From assembly GCF_035594125.1 (NCBI RefSeq), contig NW_026973668.1, positions 4,134,501-4,198,500 of the forward strand: a stretch of 64,000 nt of DNA, written 5' to 3'. Made by a program: the position numbers and the translations under genes. This DNA is from Scylla paramamosain (Eukaryota > Arthropoda > Malacostraca > Decapoda > Portunidae). The notes under the pieces were generated by a model that saw only the letters and a list, made by a program, of their open reading frames with translations, had not been told where the DNA came from and did no database searches. Of the stretch, positions 1-11,096 are shown piece after piece; position 1 is the first letter of the stretch, and each line of letters opens with the position of its first letter.

Positions 1-1417
1 CTATATGGGAAATGAAAACAAAGTTACGAAGAACTTGGCTTTTGAGTGATTTTCAGTTTCTTACGAGCCCTTTATGGAAAGCCAGGACAAAACGTGTATT
101 TTGAATGTTTTGAGTCTGCAAGGTAACAAAATGCCAAAATGCATGCAAAACATCTTATATGGTGTAACATTACCAGAAATGTCTCATTTGTGTGTTTTTG
201 AGCATATTAGACACATAAAGAAAAAAAAAACGCTAAAAAGCATATAAAATGCCCTATATGGGACAACTAAATAATATTATCAAAATCGTGTCTTTTAGGT
301 GTTTTCAGCTTCTTACGTACCAAAACTTTAGCATGTATTCAAAACACCCTTTCTATAGAAACAGAACATTACCAATATTGAGTGTTTTAGTTGATTATGT
401 ACCAAAACACCGAAACACATGCAAAGTACATAATATGTGGAAACAAAATGGTATTTCCACAAACCTGTGTCATAAATGTTTTTGGGACTGTTAGGTACTG
501 AACACAAAAATATCACTATATACTGAAAAAAAAATAAATAAATAAAAAAATAAATAAATAAATAAATAAATAAATAAAACATTAATTGTGAGTGTATTTC
601 AACATATTAGGTATTAAAATGCCAAAATGTATACGAAGTACCCTATATAAAGAATAACATTATGAGAATCGCATTTTTTCAGTGTTTCTGAGCTTCTTAG
701 TTACCAAAACTCCAAAATCCACGCAAATAACTCAATATGATGTAACGAAATAACATTACCAGAAACTTGTCATTTCGGTGTTTATGGAAGTATTAGACAC
801 CAAAATGTTAAAAAAAAAAAAAAAAAAACATGGAAAACACCCTACATAGGAAACCAAAACAACAAAATCGAAAGCATTTCCTTTGAATGTTTTTAAGAAT
901 CTTACGTATCGAAACGCTAAAACGCATGCCAGATACCCTTTCTGGAAAAACAGAAGAACATTTCCAAAAACATGTGTTTTAAATCTTTTTCAGTTTGTTA
1001 TTTACCAAAATGCCTAAACACATGAAAGATAACCAATGTATGGAAAGAAAAAGATATAATCACAAAGGTGTATTATTTGTGTTTTTAACGTTCTTAGTTA
1101 TCAGAACGATAAAACACGTGAATAGTACTCTATAACAAACAAACAAAAATGGTATCATAAGTGTTATCCACCATGTTAGGTACCAAAACGCTAAAATACA
1201 TACAAAGAACAATATATGAAGAAATAGAACATTACCAAAACCTTTATTATGGCTGTTTTTTGGACTTGTTAGGTATTAAAACGCCAAAATGCATGTAAAG
1301 CACACTATGTAGAAAGAAGGAAACAACAATGCAAAAATATGGCTTTTGAGTGTTTTTTAGCTTCTTTCGAGCCAAAACATGAAAACGCATGTTCTGTTTC
1401 AGGAGAAACAGAACAGA
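1..1417. repeat. Diverged ~96-bp satellite, block 1
   Basis: The block is a tandem array of degenerate copies of one AT-rich unit. Recurrent words in order are ACCAAAACGC, CATGCAAA, TATATGG, GAAACAGAAC, ATTACC and GTGTTTTTGAGCTTCTTAGG. Start points of the ACC/ATC word at 908, 1004 and 1100 are exactly 96 bp apart, and other neighbours are 82-109 bp apart because of small indels. No open frame here looks like a protein. The copies are very diverged, so the array is old. The left edge lies outside the window. Confidence 0.85.
523..579. repeat. (AAAT)n microsatellite inside the satellite
   Basis: A run of TAAA/AAAT tetramers with a few A-tract interruptions expands one satellite unit. It explains the longer spacing between the neighbouring repeat words. 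The tyrosine/phenylalanine-rich frame on the minus strand is an artefact of this run. Confidence 0.8.
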
Positions 1418-2371
1418 CATTGCTATAACAAATACAGGGGCACCCCAACGTTGTGTTCTGGCTCCACTACTTTTTGTATTGTACACAAATGATTGCAGAA
1501 GTAAATATAAAAGTTGTTCTATAATTAAATATGCAGATGACACGGCAATAGTGGGAAAAATCAGTAATGATGATTCACGAGAGTTCCTGAAGCAAGTTGA
1601 AGACTTTGTTACATGGTGCAATAATAACTTTTTAAATCTAAATGTAAAGAAAACAAAAGAAATGATAATTGATTTCCTCACAATTAACACAATTCCAGAT
1701 CCACTAGTCATAGCCAATGAGCAAGTTGAAAGAGTACATGAATATAAATATCTTGGCGTAATAATTGATGACAAATTAACAGGATCTTCAAATACAACTA
1801 AATTATACAAAAAATGTAAACAGAGAATTCATTTTCTAAGAATATTGAAAAACATCCATATAGATCAATCAATATTATCACTATTTTATAAATCAGTAAT
1901 TGAATCCATTTTGAGCTTTGCTATTACAGTATGGTATGGATCCTTAACATGTAAAGATAGAAATAAACTCAAAGAATTGTAAAGAACGTTGGTAAACTTA
2001 AAGCTAGAACTGATTCCCTAGATGATATATATATTATGATGGTGATAAAACAACTAAATAAAATTATGAATGATGTCCAGCATCCACTGCACTGCCAATA
2101 CAAGTTCCTGAGATCTGGTAAAAGACTTGCCCTCCCAAAGCTGCAAACTACTAGATTTAAAAATACCTTTGTTCCTAAGAGTATAGATCTCTTCAATTCC
2201 TTTGCTTCCCGCTAACTTTTGTTTTATGTGTGTGAGTGTGTATTTTTAATGATGTATTATTTTTAGTATATTATATTATATGTGGATGAGCTACTGAGCA
2301 AGCCAAGAAGATTTTCATGTTGTATGTAATTCAATGTGACAATAAAGCTTACTTACTTACGTACTTACTTA
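1418..2371 (+). pseudogene. LINE reverse transcriptase 3' relic (CR1/L2/Rex1-like)
   Basis: This is the C-terminal half of a non-LTR retrotransposon reverse transcriptase embedded in satellite. The frame from about 1423 to 1982 shows the palm motif block (GAPQRCVLAPLLF, where family members have PQG), then KYADDTAIVG with the YADD active site, and a downstream YKYLGVIIDD block. It stops at 1980; the remaining thumb/C-terminal part continues in another frame to 2216, so at least one frameshift is present. The 3' untranslated part ends with an AATAAAG word and a short ACTT-repeat tail at about 2347-2371, as expected for LINEs that end in microsatellite-like repeats. The endonuclease and most of the RT are missing (5' truncation). 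The clade assignment is approximate. Confidence 0.85.
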
Positions 2372-2893
2372 ATCAAAAACGTCTATTTACACTGTTTTTG
2401 ACCTTGTTACGTTGGAAAATACCAACATGCAAGCGTAACGAGACGAAATTACCAGAAACGTGGCATTTGCGTGTTTTTAAGGATATAAGACACCAATAAG
2501 CTAAAAAGCATGGGAAACATCAAATTTGGGAAAACTAAACATAATCAAAATCGTCTCATTTTTTTTTTTTTTTAGCTTATGTGCCAAAACTCTAAAACGA
2601 ATAAAAAAAAAACTTTCTGTAGAAACAAAACATTAACAAAATCATGTTTTGAGATTTTTTTTTTTTTTAGTTTATTGAGTACCAAAACGACAAAACACAT
2701 GCAATGTAGCCAATATGAGGAAACTAAATGCTATTACCATAAGCTTCTCTTTTGAATAATTTTTGAGGTTCTTAGATGCTAAAATGCTAAACACATGAAT
2801 ATAACTTTATATTAAGAAAAGAATATCATTACAAAAAAAAAAAAAAAAGTGTAGTATCAGTGTGTTTCACTGTTAGGTATTCCCAGTGACGTC
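2372..2893. repeat. ~96-bp satellite, block 2
   Basis: The same words as in block 1 return directly after the LINE tail: an AAAAACGT word, GTTTTTGACCTTGTTACG, ACCAAAAC, CATGCAA, and GTTCTTAG near 2769. Several T and A tracts have expanded inside units. The block is ended by the next LINE fragment near 2894. Confidence 0.75.
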
Positions 2894-4006
2894 TAAAGCA
2901 CTGTTCAGGTGGTGCTGTGAACTTATCATTAAACCCAGCTGTGACCTCATTGAACGATTCCTTTTGTGTCTCACAACACAAGGGGGCAGTCACAGCCTGC
3001 CCTTTAAAGACAACTCTCTTCCTCCACACAAAACTACAAGCACCTAATAACACACACACCCTTCACTCAAAAATTTTAAAATCATCATGGCGACTCCTAC
3101 ACCAGCCTCGGAGTCCCCATCTGGGGAGGGGACCATAAATGTCCCCAGGTAGGACTGCCTTTCTGTCGACGATCCTAAGTGTCTTCACACCCCCCTCAAC
3201 TTTTTCTTCATTAACTTCTGCAACATTCGCAGTCTAAGATCTAATTTTCAATCTATAGAACACCACCTCTCCTCTTCTAAACCTCATCTTATTTTTCCTC
3301 ATTGAAACTCAGGTTTCTGAGGCAACTGACAGTAGCCCCTTTTCTGTTCCCTCCTACTTTCTCTATCCTCATTTTCAATCCAAAGCTGGATGTTGCGTTT
3401 ATGTGCGCAACAACTTAACCTACTCTCGTGCCCACGCTCTTGAATCTTCCGAGTTTTCCACCATCTGGCTACGACTACAGAGTCACTCTCAAACTAAATT
3501 TATCTGTGCTGTATACCTCTCAACTAACTCCTCTGACTATAAGAAATTCTTTGACTACTTAATTTCTAAAGTGGAGCACATTCTGACCATCTTCTTTTTT
3601 GCAGAGATCCCCATTCTTGGAGACTTCAATGTTCACCACCAGCTTTGGCTTTCCTCTCCCTTCACTGAACAGCCTACAACTTTGCTATCCTCCACGACCT
3701 AGAGCAATTGGTGCAATGCCCTACTCGTATTCCTGACTGTCTTGGAGATACGCCCAACATTTTTCACCTTTTCCTGACCTCTAATCCTTCTGCTTATGCT
3801 GTCACCCTCTCTTCTCCGTTGGGGTCCTCCGATCACAATCTCATATCTGTATCTTGTCCTATTGCTCCAATCCCTCCTCAGGATCCCCCCTAAGTGAAGA
3901 TGCCTCTGGTGTTTTGCCTCTGCTTATTGGGAGTACCTGAGGAGGTATTTTGCTGATTTTCCTTGGAATGACTACTGCTTCCGTGTCAGAGACCTGTCTT
4001 TGTGTA
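2894..4006 (+). pseudogene. Jockey/BS-like LINE, 5' fragment with endonuclease (copy 1)
   Basis: This segment holds the 5' untranslated region and the N-terminal AP-endonuclease of the LINE family that recurs six more times here. The ORF starts at ATG 3087 with the peptide MATPTPASESPSGEG and hits a stop near 3150. The endonuclease continues in other frames: FINFCNIRSLRSNF, FVRN-type and IWL blocks, [11 protein letters not shown] near 3620 (catalytic GDFN), and SSDHNLI near 3828 (catalytic SDH). At least three frame breaks make it non-functional. The copy ends near 4004 in a 13-base A run and returns to satellite, so the RT half is missing. LINE copies are usually truncated at the 5' end, so a 5'-only copy is odd. 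Confidence 0.85.
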
Positions 4007-4573
4007 TGAAAAAAAAAAAAACATAACATTACGAAAAACGCGTATTTAGGGTCTTTTTCAGCTTCTTAGGTATCAAAACGTTAAAATCATACAAAACACC
4101 CTATATGGACAAACAATAACATAACCAAAAATATGTATTTTGAGTAATTTTGAGCTTGTTAGGCACAAAAATGGGATAATGCATACAAAATACCCGATAT
4201 GGTGAAACAAAACGTAATTACCTGAAACGTTTATTATGAGTGTTATTGACCATAGAAAACAAAACGTTAAAACGCGCCAATAACACTCTATATGTAGAAA
4301 CAGAACAACATTATCAGAAACTCATTTTTGACTGTTTTCACATTGTTAGGTACAAAAACACCAAAATACATGCAAAGAACTTTTTATTAGGAAACGAAAC
4401 GACATTACCAGAAACTTGCTTTTTTTTTTAGTGTTTTCATCGTTTTAGGTACCAAAACGCTAAAAAGCATATAAATAAGCAAAAAATATGTCTTTTGTCT
4501 TTAAGCTTCAATATCAAAATGTTAAAATGCATGCAAAACATATTTTTGTTGACTGGGGACAAAATTGACTGGG

Positions 4574-4640
4574 ACTGGCATTTCAGTGGGCATTTTTTTT
4601 TATTAGATTTTTGTTGCCCTTGGCCAGTATCCTTCCTACA

Positions 4641-4648
<8 letters not shown>
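4574..4648 (+). mobile_element. BS-like LINE 3' tail only
   Basis: A 75-bp piece carries the 3' end shared with other copies in this window (GGGACTGGCATTTCAGTGGG, then TTGTTGCCCTTGGCCAGTAT, then CCTTCCTACA and an A run). Everything upstream of the tail is missing, so this is an extreme 5' truncation inserted in satellite. It is followed directly by an (AT)n run. Confidence 0.85.

Positions 4649-4734
<86 letters not shown>
4649..4734. repeat. (AT)n microsatellite
   Basis: About 43 uninterrupted TA dinucleotides follow the A tail of the LINE fragment, so the run probably grew from that tail. The alternating Tyr-Ile frames on both strands are artefacts of it. Confidence 0.95.
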
Positions 4735-4737
<3 letters not shown>

Positions 4738-6035
4738 CATAGAAAAACGCGAAAATGCATGAAAAAATAGTCTATGTGGGTCAAAGAAAAAAAAAATATT
4801 AGAAATGCGTATTATGAGTGCTTTTGAGCTTCTTAGGTACAAAAACTTTAAGACGCATACAAAGCACTCTATATGGAGAAACAGATTAACGTTACCAAAA
4901 AGGTCTATTTTTTACACCAAAATGCCAAAATGCATACAAAGCACACTCTATGGTAAACTGAAACCGCATATCTAGAAACATATCTTTTGAGTGTCTTTGA
5001 GAGCGTTTATTTATAAACGAAACGGCATTTCGAGAAACATGTCTTTTCAGTGTTTATGGACGTAATAGGCACTAAAACCCTAAAAAAAAAAACATGGAAA
5101 TCACTACATGGAAAAAAAATATACATATATTATCAAAAATCAATTTTGATTTTTTTTTTTTATGCTATTTACGTATCAAAACGCTAAAACGCATTTAAAA
5201 CACCCTTTATAGAGAAACAATAACTTTACCAAAAGTGTTTTTGAGCTTCTTACGAAGAAATCCGCCAAAATACATGGAAAGTACATTATATGGGAAAACA
5301 AAAGAATATTACGAGAGACGTGTATTTTGAGTGTTTTTGAGCTTCTTAGATACAAAACCGGTAAAGCTCACGAATAGTACTCTATATGGAGAAACAGAAC
5401 AACATGTGCACTTTGAGTGATTTTCACATTGTTAGGTACCAAAACAAAAACAAAAATAAAAAGCATGGTAAAACGAAACCACTTTTCCAGAACAATGTCT
5501 TTTGAGTGTTTTTTTTTTTTTTGGCGTGTTAGCCACCAGAACGCTACAAAGAATTCAAAGTAACATATATGGAAAAACAACAATACCAAAAATGTCTCTT
5601 CATAGCTTTTTTTTTTTTTAGATAGTTACGTACCAAAACGTTAAAAAGCATGCAAAACACCCTTTATGGAGAAACAGAATAACATTACCATTCTATAAGG
5701 GAAAACGAAAGGATATTGCTAGAAACGTGTATTAAGAATGTTCTTGAGTATCTTAATAGAACTGTATATGAAAAAACAGAACAACATTACTAGAAACATG
5801 TATTTTGAGTGCTTTTTACATTTGTAGGTACCAAAACGCCAAAATCCATTACAAGAAACGCATATTTTAAGTGATTTTGTGCATGTTTAAAAAGAAATCG
5901 CGATAAAGCATAGAAAGCACACTGTACGGGAAAACAAATCACTCCCAAAAACGTGTCTTTTGAGTGTTTTTCAAACGATATTAGAAGAAACATATATTAT
6001 AAGTATTCCTAAGTTTAAGAACATCAGAAACACGT

Positions 6036-6300
6036 AATACACGTTTCTTGTAATATCGTTTAATTTCTGAAATACGGTACTTTCCATACACTTTGGTATT
6101 TTTTGTACGTAACAAACTCAAAATATTGAAAATTCCCTTTTTCTGGTAATGCTATTTTCTTTCTCTATAAACGGTATTTTGCAAGCTTGTTAGCGTTTTG
6201 GTCCATAAGAAACTCAAAAACACAAAACACTCAAAAGGTACATTTTTTTTTAAATATCCCAATATAGGTTGCTTTCTATGTATTTTAGCATTTTGGGACC
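6036..6300 (-). repeat. Inverted segment within the satellite array
   Basis: The satellite words appear here as reverse complements: TTAGCGTTTTGGTCC, AAGAAACTCAAAAACAC and ACGTTTCTTGTAAT. Units on both sides read in the forward direction. The segment is about 2.5-3 units long. Confidence 0.75.
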
Positions 6301-6529
6301 TAAAAAAAAAATGAAATGCATGAATAGTACTTTATATGGAGAAAAAAACACTCCCAAAAAACGTTTGTTTTGAGTGCTTTTTACATTGTTAAGCACCAAA
6401 GCGTGTAAGTGCATGCAAGGCATTCTGCATGAGGAAATAAAAGGACATTACGAGAAACGTGATTAGCGTTTTTTTTTTTTTTTTTAGATATTTTTGGCAT
6501 TTTGGTACCTAACATTGTGAAAATACTCA

Positions 6530-6647
6530 AAATAGACATTCCTGTTAAAATTGTTTATGCTGTAAATGCTAATCTCGGCATTTACTATAACTGGTGTTTA
6601 AGCAGCAAACTAACAGTCAATTTTAGCAAAATTTATTATGTTATTCA
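6530..6647 (+). pseudogene. Short LINE reverse transcriptase scrap
   Basis: A frame of about 38 codons reads NWCLSSKLTVNFSKIYYVI, which resembles the block after the YADD motif of non-LTR reverse transcriptases (WC..NKL.LN..KT). No other part of that element is visible. It lies between the satellite and the next BS-like LINE fragment. The match is short, so the call is tentative. Confidence 0.45.
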
Positions 6648-7879
6648 TAAAGCACTGGATCAGGGGTACTGTGAACTTATCATTAAACCCAGCTGTGGCC
6701 TCACTGAACGTTTCCCTTTCTGTCTCACAACACAATGGGACAATCACAGCCTGCCTTCTAAAGACAACTCTCTTCCTCCACACAAAACTACAAACACCTA
6801 ATTACACACACACCCTTCACTCAAAATTAAAAATTATCATGGCGACTCCTACACCAGCCTCGGAGTCTCCATCTGGGGAGGGGACCACAAATCTCCCCAG
6901 GTTAGACTGCTCTTCTGACATCGACTCAAAGTGTCTTGACACCCACTCTCAACTTTTTCTTCATTAACTTCTGCAACACCTCTCCTCCACGAAACCTCAT
7001 CTTCTTTTCCTCAGTGAAACACAGGTGTCTCAGGAAATTGACAGTAGCCCCTTTTTCTTTTCTCTCCTACTTTCTCTATCCTCATTTTCAATCAAAAGCT
7101 GAATGTTGCGCTTTTGTGCGCAACGACTTAACCTGCTCTCGTGCCCATCCTCTTGAATCTTCCAAGTTTTCTACCATCTGGCTATGACTACAGAATCACT
7201 CTCAAACTAAATTTATCTGTGCTGTATACCTCTCACCTAACTCCTCTGACTATAAGAAATTATTTGATTACTTAACTTCCAAAGTGGAGCACATTCTGAC
7301 TCTCTTTCCTTTTGCAGAGATCTCCATCCTTGGAGACTTCAATGTTCACCACCAGCTTTGGCTTTCCTCTCCCTTCATTGATCATCCTGGTGAACTAGCC
7401 TTCAACTTCGCTATCCTCCAGGACCTAGAGCAATTGGTACAACACCCTACTCGCATTCCTGACCGTCTTGGAGATACGTCCAACATTCTTGACCTTTTCC
7501 TAACCTCTAATCCTGCTTATGCTGTCACCCTCTCTTTTCTATTGGGTTCCTCTGATCACAATCTCATATAATTATGTATTTTGTCCTATCACTCCAATTC
7601 TTCTTCAGGATCCCCCTAAGTGGAGGTGCCTCTGGCGTTTTGCCTCTGCCTGTTGGGGGGACCTGAGGAGGTATTTTGCTGATTTTTGTTGGTATGACTA
7701 CTGCTTCCATGTCAAAGACCCGTCTCTGTGTGCCGAGTGCATAACAGAGGTGATAGTGTCTGGCATGGAGGCGTACATTCCTCACTTTTTTTCGACCTAA
7801 ACCTTTCAAACCTAGGTTTAACACAGCCTGTTCTCGTGCTATACATGATAGAGAGGTGGTCCACAAAAGGTACTTAAAC
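6648..7879 (+). pseudogene. Jockey/BS-like LINE, 5' fragment with endonuclease (copy 2)
   Basis: This second 5' copy is collinear with the one at 2894. The 5' region and ORF start (ATG at 6840, MATPTPASESPSGEG) are shared, followed by SPPRNLIFFSS-type sequence, [15 protein letters not shown] near 7340, [19 protein letters not shown] near 7450, and the SSDHNLI catalytic block near 7548. The copy runs further than copy 1, into the linker (CSRAIHDREVVHKRYL near 7832). Frame breaks occur near 6960, 7180-7290 and 7570. It ends exactly where the Gypsy-D LTR begins at 7880, so the LTR element probably inserted into this LINE and the LINE remainder on the far side was lost. Confidence 0.85.
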
Positions 7880-8184
7880 TGTAGAGCGGGGATCGGTACA
7901 GAAACTTCCAGACAGGTGCCGTGAGTTTATTTGCAGGGCGCTGTTCACAGGCGCAGTTAGATTCCTCAGACACGGTCACAGCAAGTATACAACAACAGAG
8001 GCCCAAACTCCAGGTGGTGCTTAAATCACAATAAAGGAAAACCATTGTAGGCGTGTGTGTGTGGTGTTTTAGATAGGCGTCCAGTCAGCCGAATGACCGA
8101 GACCATGGCAGTACCCAACGAGGTGTAAACCACATTACTGGAACCTACCTCGAACTTCTAATGGTGTATCTATGTACTCCTACA
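7880..8184 (-). repeat. Gypsy-D 3' LTR
   Basis: Read on the minus strand, the LTR starts TGTAGGAGTACATAG and ends CGCTCTACA, giving inverted ends TGTAG/CTACA. It is 305 bp long. Immediately upstream on the minus strand (8185-8200) is the purine-rich tract GAGGGGGAGTAT, the expected plus-strand primer. Confidence 0.85.
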
Positions 8185-8207
8185 ATACTCCCCCTCAAGA
8201 ACGGAGT

Positions 8208-11096
8208 TCACCTAGTAATATAAATTGTGAGGGTGTTGATTGAAATACACTGTCCTCCCTGAACGAGTTGTATGAGGGAAGTTAGGTATGGTATGGCGAG
8301 GAAGATCGACTGGAAATGAGCAGAAGGGGAAGGTGTAGAAGCAGAGATATCAGGCAAAGGAGATGAATTAGAGTCTAAGGTAGACGTAGTCAGGTCATCT
8401 CTATCATTAGATGTTGCTTGTCTGGTGATTGGTATATAAGCTGGCTTCAGACGGTCAATAGATACAGATGTGTCACCCTGAGGAAGTCTGAGGATGAAGT
8501 ATTTCGGGTCACGTTGTATTACTTCATAAGGTCCCGAATAAGGAGCTTCTAAACTTTTGCGAACTTTGTCAATCCGCACCCAGACCTTTGAACATGAAAA
8601 CAGAACGTTAGGAACATATGGTTTAAATGAGGAGTGACATTCACCTGATGAAAAGTTATAAAAATCAATGGCCTGCATTTCTTTAATCAAGTGGTGTATA
8701 GTATCTTTGTTCATTGATATTGGCGAGTCTTTAGTGATAATTGCAGAAGGACACAACATATGAGTTCCTGTGACAGCAGTGAATGGCGAGTAACTGGTCA
8801 TATTAGGTGTCAAACGATATCCAAGTAAGACTATGGGCAAAGCATAAAACCAGTTCTCTTGTCTAGCACGTATCACTGAATTTAAAGAGCGGTGATGGCG
8901 TTCAATGATACCGTTCGCTTGAGGATGATAAGCAGTTGTTCGCATGTGATGGAAGCCAATAATTGAGGAAAGCTCAGAAAACAACTCACTTTCAAGTTGA
9001 GCACCTCTGTCTGTCACTACCTGTAGCGGGACTCCAAAATGAGAAATCCAACCAGCCACGAATGCAATAGCGACGGAGCTCGCGGTGGTGTCTATTACAG
9101 GTATAGCTTCCGTCCATCTTGTCGCTCTGTCAATGCAAGTCAGAAGGTAACTGTATGGGAGAGGGTATGGGTAGTTAGGAAGAGTAGCAGGAGGCAATGG
9201 TCCAACAATATCTATATGAACAGTCTGGAAGCGATCAGTAGGAGTAGAAATAGGAGAAACTGGTGATATTGTGTGTCTGTGTGTTTTAGCTTGTTGACAC
9301 TTAAGACAATTCGTTACAAACTCCCTTATATCTTTGTTCATACAAGGCCAGAAATAACGTTGTTTAATTAGTTTAGCAGTGGTCTTAATACCAGGATGAG
9401 ATAGATCGTGTAATGAATGAATGACATTTATCCTAAGAGAAGAAGGAACAAACGGTCTTGGTGCGTTGGTAGATGTGTCGCACCATAGAGTAAGATTAGA
9501 GGGCAAGGTATAATTGGATAATCTTTCCTTGTACAAACCGACCTTGGTGTCACCTTCCTGGGAACGAGCTATGCCACACAAGTCGAAAGAATCAACTGAA
9601 ATTGCACATGATGGTCTTGATAAACAATCGGCAACAACATTGTTGTCCCTATGGATGTACAGTACAGATGATACATATTCAGAGATTAAAGAAAGTTGCC
9701 GTTGTTGCCTATCAGACTTTGCAACTGACTTAGAATGAAAGGCAGAAACTAAAGGTTTATGGTCAAGGAACAAGGTGACCGAGTGGCCATCAATGAGTGT
9801 TTTAAAGTGAATGACAGCCAAATAAGAAGCTAAGAGTTCTCTGTCATAGGTGGAATTGGTTTTCTGAGTGTCAGAGAGCTTTTTGGAATAAAATCCTAGA
9901 GGCGTAGGCGTAGGCGGGTCATCTATAATCTGGTATAGAGCTGCGCCAACTGCGAAGCTCGAGCTGTCAGTCACAAGCTGGTAATCTGTTGCCTTCTGAG
10001 AGGGATAGGCGAGGGTAGGACAAGTAACTAGGGCTTGCTTCAAATTGTTGAAGGAGTCCCTTGCAACATCTGTCCATAAGAGAGATTTAGAAGATGGATT
10101 ATGCTGTAAGAGTTCTGTCAATGAATAAGCAACATCGGCAAAATTAGGGATCATTTGTCTAAAGAAATTTAGCATCCCCATAAAACGGCGCAATGCAGTT
10201 GAAGTTTGAGGTAAAGGAAACTCTGAAATTGCAGTGACGCGGTTTTGAGGTGGTCTAATTCCATGAGCACTGGCCTCATAGCCAAGGAAGGTGAGCGATG
10301 ACTTGAAAAATTCACATTTATCTATAGATAGTCTTAAGTTGTGTTTTGCTAAAGTAGAAAGAACAGTCTTAACATCAGCAATGTGTTCTTCAAGAGCTGT
10401 ACTAGCTACTAAGATGTCATCCAAGTAGGTGAAAGTGTTCTTAACATTAACCAATATGGTGTCAATGAAGCGCTGAAAAGTGGAACCTGCATTTTTAAGA
10501 CGAAAGGGCATATACAGAAATTCAAACAGACCAAACGGTGTGCATACTGCAGTCTTAGGTACATCGTCTTTGGCCACAGGGATCTGTAAGTATGCACGCT
10601 GTAAATCGATCTTTGAAAATATGGTCTTACCCTTAAGTGACATGGTGAGACAGCGCAAATGTGGTATGGGATATTTATCATTCACAGTTACGTTATTGAG
10701 TCCGCGATAGTCACCACAAGGTCTCCAAGCACCAGGCTCCTTCTTAGGCACGAGATGCAGAGAAGACGCCCAAGGTGCGTTAGAGCGCCGAATGATTCCG
10801 GCATTAAGCAAAAACTTATATTCATCTTTAGCCGCTTTGAGTTTCTCACCTGTCAAAGGTCTTGCTTTGAAATGTATAGGAGGCGAGTCACCTGTATCAA
10901 TACGATGGTGTATAGTTTCCACAGGAGGTGTAGTGGCTGACAACTGCAAAGGTGAAGTGAGAACCGGAAACTGAGGAAGGAGTTCAGCAGCTTTTGAGTC
11001 TACCCCATTATAATTAACCAAATATGAAGAAATAGGAGAATAAGAAACTTCAAGAGGAATCTTACATTGGGTAGAGGAGTCTATTAGCGACTGGTT
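8208..11096 (-). CDS. Gypsy-D Pol: reverse transcriptase, RNase H, integrase
   Basis: The frame is long and open; the first Met gives 937 residues. By residue from that Met: RT at about 55-235, with DYRGLNNVTV and YLDDILVAS (YLDD at 199-202). RNase H spans about 345-475, with LVTDSSSFAVGAAL, YDRELLA and DHKPL. The integrase zinc finger (HPGIKTTAKLIKQRYFWP, then CLKCQ) is near 560-600. The core D, D, E residues sit in [22 protein letters not shown] and IIERHHRSL. One family residue is changed in RT (FRLKNA where FGLKNA is usual). It ends 20 bp before the LTR in a tail continuing past the usual IDRLKPAYI end. Pol is in frame with the protease upstream across a TAA at 11097-11099. Role: cDNA synthesis and integration of the element. 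Confidence 0.9.
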   Translation of the reverse strand, partial: NQSLIDSSTQCKIPLEVSYSPISSYLVNYNGVDSKAAELLPQFPVLTSPLQLSATTPPVETIHHRIDTGDSPPIHFKARPLTGEKLKAAKDEYKFLLNAGIIRRSNAPWASSLHLVPKKEPGAWRPCGDYRGLNNVTVNDKYPIPHLRCLTMSLKGKTIFSKIDLQRAYLQIPVAKDDVPKTAVCTPFGLFEFLYMPFRLKNAGSTFQRFIDTILVNVKNTFTYLDDILVASTALEEHIADVKTVLSTLAKHNLRLSIDKCEFFKSSLTFLGYEASAHGIRPPQNRVTAISEFPLPQTSTALRRFMGMLNFFRQMIPNFADVAYSLTELLQHNPSSKSLLWTDVARDSFNNLKQALVTCPTLAYPSQKATDYQLVTDSSSFAVGAALYQIIDDPPTPTPLGFYSKKLSDTQKTNSTYDRELLASYLAVIHFKTLIDGHSVTLFLDHKPLVSAFHSKSVAKSDRQQRQLSLISEYVSSVLYIHRDNNVVADCLSRPSCAISVDSFDLCGIARSQEGDTKVGLYKERLSNYTLPSNLTLWCDTSTNAPRPFVPSSLRINVIHSLHDLSHPGIKTTAKLIKQRYFWPCMNKDIREFVTNCLKCQQAKTHRHTISPVSPISTPTDRFQTVHIDIVGPLPPATLPNYPYPLPYSYLLTCIDRATRWTEAIPVIDTTASSVAIAFVAGWISHFGVPLQVVTDRGAQLESELFSELSSIIGFHHMRTTAYHPQANGIIERHHRSLNSVIRARQENWFYALPIVLLGYRLTPNMTSYSPFTAVTGTHMLCPSAIITKDSPISMNKDTIHHLIKEMQAIDFYNFSSGECHSSFKPYVPNVLFSCSKVWVRIDKVRKSLEAPYSGPYEVIQRDPKYFILRLPQGDTSVSIDRLKPAYIPITRQATSNDRDDLTTSTLDSNSSPLPDISASTPSPSAHFQSIFLAIPYLTSLIQLVQGGQCISINTLTIYITR

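Larger units (their letters stand above)
4007..6529. repeat. ~96-bp satellite, block 3
   Basis: This is the longest block, with about 25 degenerate units. Repeat-word starts at 4072, 4164, 4352 and 4451 keep roughly the 96-bp spacing. It is interrupted by a LINE 3' tail plus (AT)n at 4574-4734 and contains an internal stretch in the opposite orientation at about 6036-6300. A second inverted piece follows at 6487-6530. Confidence 0.8.

Noticed and set aside
4437..4784. Frames with long Tyr-Ile repeats on both strands
   Set aside because: They are the translation of the (AT)n microsatellite at 4649-4734.
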